Assembly (NCBI GenBank): GCA_032173965.1
Contig: JAVUNC010000006.1
Span: forward strand, 16,527,528 to 16,591,527
DNA length: 64,000 nt
From: Sitta carolinensis
Taxonomy: Eukaryota > Chordata > Aves > Passeriformes > Sittidae
Reading direction: 5' to 3'
Below are positions 61,601 through 64,000 of the stretch, piece by piece; position 1 is the first letter of the stretch; every line of letters begins with the position of its first letter. The notes below the pieces were generated by a model that saw only the letters and a program-made list of their open reading frames with translations, was not told the origin of the DNA and searched no databases. The translations under genes and the position numbers were made by a program.

Positions 61601-64000
61601 AGAGCATAGTAAAACACTTGGTGACAGAATTCCTAAATTATAAATTATTATAATATCATATGCTTTCCTTCCAGGCCAAAGCACCATGTTTGCCTTATTG
61701 TGATATATAAATAAAATTATTATCAGTTGCTGAAAATTTCCCTTTATAATTTCAGCTAGAGAGAAACTAAGATTTCCATTAAACTTTGTTTTTCACAGCT
61801 GAGCTAGGAGGCTTCCAGTGTGCCTCCATGCTGGTAGTTTGAGTAGAAACAAGTCAATGTAATACAGGTAAAATTAATGTCTGATACTAGTTCAGCAGAA
61901 AAATCCCTGGCCTCTGCATATGAACCCACAATGGACAAATAGATTAATACTTTGAAGGGTCATGGCTACTTTAAGGTAATCTGAAACCAAACTGCATTCA
62001 GAGGTTATCTCTCTACTTTCTATGATGACAGATTTTCTGAGTTTACCCCACTTCAAGTCATCTACTAAAAGATGTGCTTTTGGCACAGAATATCTATTAT
62101 GTTTCTGTTACCCTTTTCCTCAACCAAGAATTCCAAAGTACAGTCAGTAAGCTGCATTTCAAACTGTCCAGAAAAACATTGCTTGAAGATATTAGGAACA
62201 TCTTCAACAAATTATTTTTATATTTCTTAAAAAAATGCTATTATGCTGCAGCAATTAATTACTTGGAATTTTTTCTCCAAATACAAATGCTCTTCTTGCT
62301 ATCACATAATCCTATTACCATGAAAGAGAATTTGCAGATGTTTTTTATTGCATGGGATCCATTTTTGATACTAAGAAAATATGGACAAGATTGTTGTCCT
62401 TCTTTTCTACTATATAGGAGTCTTTAAATTTTCTTTCCTTTCCATATTTTCAAGTTTTTTAGAGAGCACATGGAGAACTAACAATTAAAATAGTTGCACA
62501 GTTGACACCACAAAAATCAACAGATCAATAGTCATTTGTGTGAATTTGTTTGTTGGCCCTAAGTTTAAATACACAAATCTCTAACACTAAAATGTACATT
62601 TATGCTACCTTAGTAAATTTGTAAAAACCAAAGTTTTGCCACGTGTACAATGTGTGTTTCTAAAGAAAAATAATTTTCTTTTGTTTTTCCACTAAATTGC
62701 TAATCATGTAACTAGTTTATCTGATTAACATTTCCCAAGCTAACCTCTGCAGTTCTTGGATTAATTATTTAATAGAGAAACTTGGAAAATCTCATTAGCT
62801 TTTTCTACACTGTTCAATAGCTGTCCAATTTGTTGACCATCTTTAAGTGAGAAAGTATTTCTAACAAACTAGGAATCTTTAGCTGAACAACTAGTTAGAG
62901 AAATCAGCTGCTTTGTTACTGTGAAAGCAACAAATTATACTTATTCAAATCAGAAATAATCAGTGAGAGAAAGAAAAATAGAAATTCAATATTATTCTAC
63001 CCCATATAGTGACAATGAACAATATCATCTTTAAAACTAGTCTATTTTATGCTTAATTTTCAAAGGTGGTGTGTCTTATAGACAAAATACTTTCCTTCCT
63101 TACAGAAGCAATCCTGCTAAAATTACAGCAATCATTAAAAATATGGTCCTGGTTAGAAGATTATTCTTTCGAAGAGAATGTGTACAAGAATCATTTGAAC
63201 TGTAGCTTCCATGAGGTAAAACTATTTGGACACAGATGAATATGGACTCACAATTGGAAATTACTTCATTTTCTTTTTGAATAATGCTTAAATGAATTGT
63301 TGATAAAAAATATTTTATGTTGTTTTCTTCTATCAATGATTATAGAATCGTTGCCTCTACATGGATCCTAAACATTTAATGAAATAGATATAAAACAAAT
63401 CCATGCAGTTTTGGAATCAATACACCAGCTGTCATATGCGTGCATAACAGTCCCCTAGTGAGTCTAAAAAAAGTAAAAATTCTGCACTCTATGTGTTCTT
63501 TTCTCCACTAATAAATTAATATTAAATAAGACAGGCTAAACTTAGAGCTGAGTTAACATTTCTAAACTTTCATCTCAACAGCTTTAACAGTTTTCAACTC
63601 AATAGCAAATGTTTTCATGTGGTAAAACTTGACATAAAATCTTAGACTAGCCTTTTTTTTTGGAAGAGAATAAGAGACTGAAAATTTTGGAGTGATATAC
63701 ATAAAATTTCGAAATAATATATATAAAAGGGATGGAGGATGGGTTATTATTTTGTCAGCTACCATAAGTAAAATCCATTATTTTAATTTACCCTACTTTA
63801 GTTACTGCCAAGATCCATCCTGACATGAATTACATGTGGTCTGGGAGGTGGAGAAGTCTATTCTATGTAGGGATTTAAGTGATATTTCCTTCCTGATTCA
63901 GGTCTCAGTTATGTAGCCAACGCTTATTTTGGGGTTAGCTAACCCTGTTCAGAAGCACTGGATCAATTTTCATCAGTCCATTCCACCAGCAGCTCACTTG
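58651..64000. other. AT-rich intergenic desert to window end
   Basis: No supported gene. Includes a GA-rich stretch at about 59,360-59,395 and a small tandem duplication near 59,813-59,878. Open frames at 60,757-61,017 and 62,074-62,427 on + are Leu/Phe/Lys-rich as expected from AT-rich sequence and show no domain. Confidence 0.55.
59813..59878 (+). repeat. Partial tandem duplication, about 46-bp period
   Basis: The 20-base string TTTTTTTAATCCACAAAAAT occurs twice, 46 bases apart, separated by an AT-rich spacer. Confidence 0.75.

Noticed and set aside
62074..62427. 117-codon + frame
   Set aside because: Leu/Phe/Lys-rich translation expected of AT-rich DNA; no domain or regulatory context.

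Overview
This is a vertebrate window, most likely from a bird. The main reason is a truncated CR1 LINE at 27,935-28,074 that ends in short ATTCTRTG-type repeats, the usual 3' end of avian CR1. A second CR1 fragment (21,765-22,036), a compact solo LTR, a shortage of Alu-like SINEs and an AT-rich, gene-poor background fit the same reading. No tRNA, rRNA, CRISPR array or bacterial gene was seen.

Only one gene can be named: the 5' part of NOVA1, on the minus strand. It codes for a neuronal KH-domain splicing regulator. Coding exon 1 (12,725-12,860) carries the start codon and a bipartite nuclear localisation signal. Coding exon 2 (10,664-10,807) carries most of the first KH domain. Both have clean GT-AG sites and matching phase. 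The remaining NOVA1 exons lie beyond the left edge, so 1-10,663 is the start of intron 2. A GC-rich CpG-island-like promoter and leader covers about 12,200-14,265 and contains long purine runs on the + strand (CU-rich in the transcript).

Inside NOVA1 intron 2, on the same strand, is a set of exon-like segments (5,780-5,803, 3,264-3,403, 2,124-2,285 and 1,908-2,000). They have good splice signals, no stops and mutually consistent phases. Together they encode part of a protein I do not recognise. This is the most unexpected signal in the window.

From 14,266 to the right edge the sequence is a gene desert upstream of NOVA1. It holds two coding-like remnants on the minus strand (16,366-17,340, broken by stops; 33,751-34,074, resembling a terminal exon), CR1 fragments, a pentanucleotide microsatellite (22,092-22,243), several homopolymer tracts and stretches that look like conserved regulatory DNA. 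It also holds two related copies of a long interspersed repeat (47,440-48,870 and 50,680-51,240). The first copy is interrupted by a complete 332-bp solo LTR (47,883-48,214) with a 6-bp target duplication. Gene functions rest on reading translations by eye; no alignment or database search was possible.
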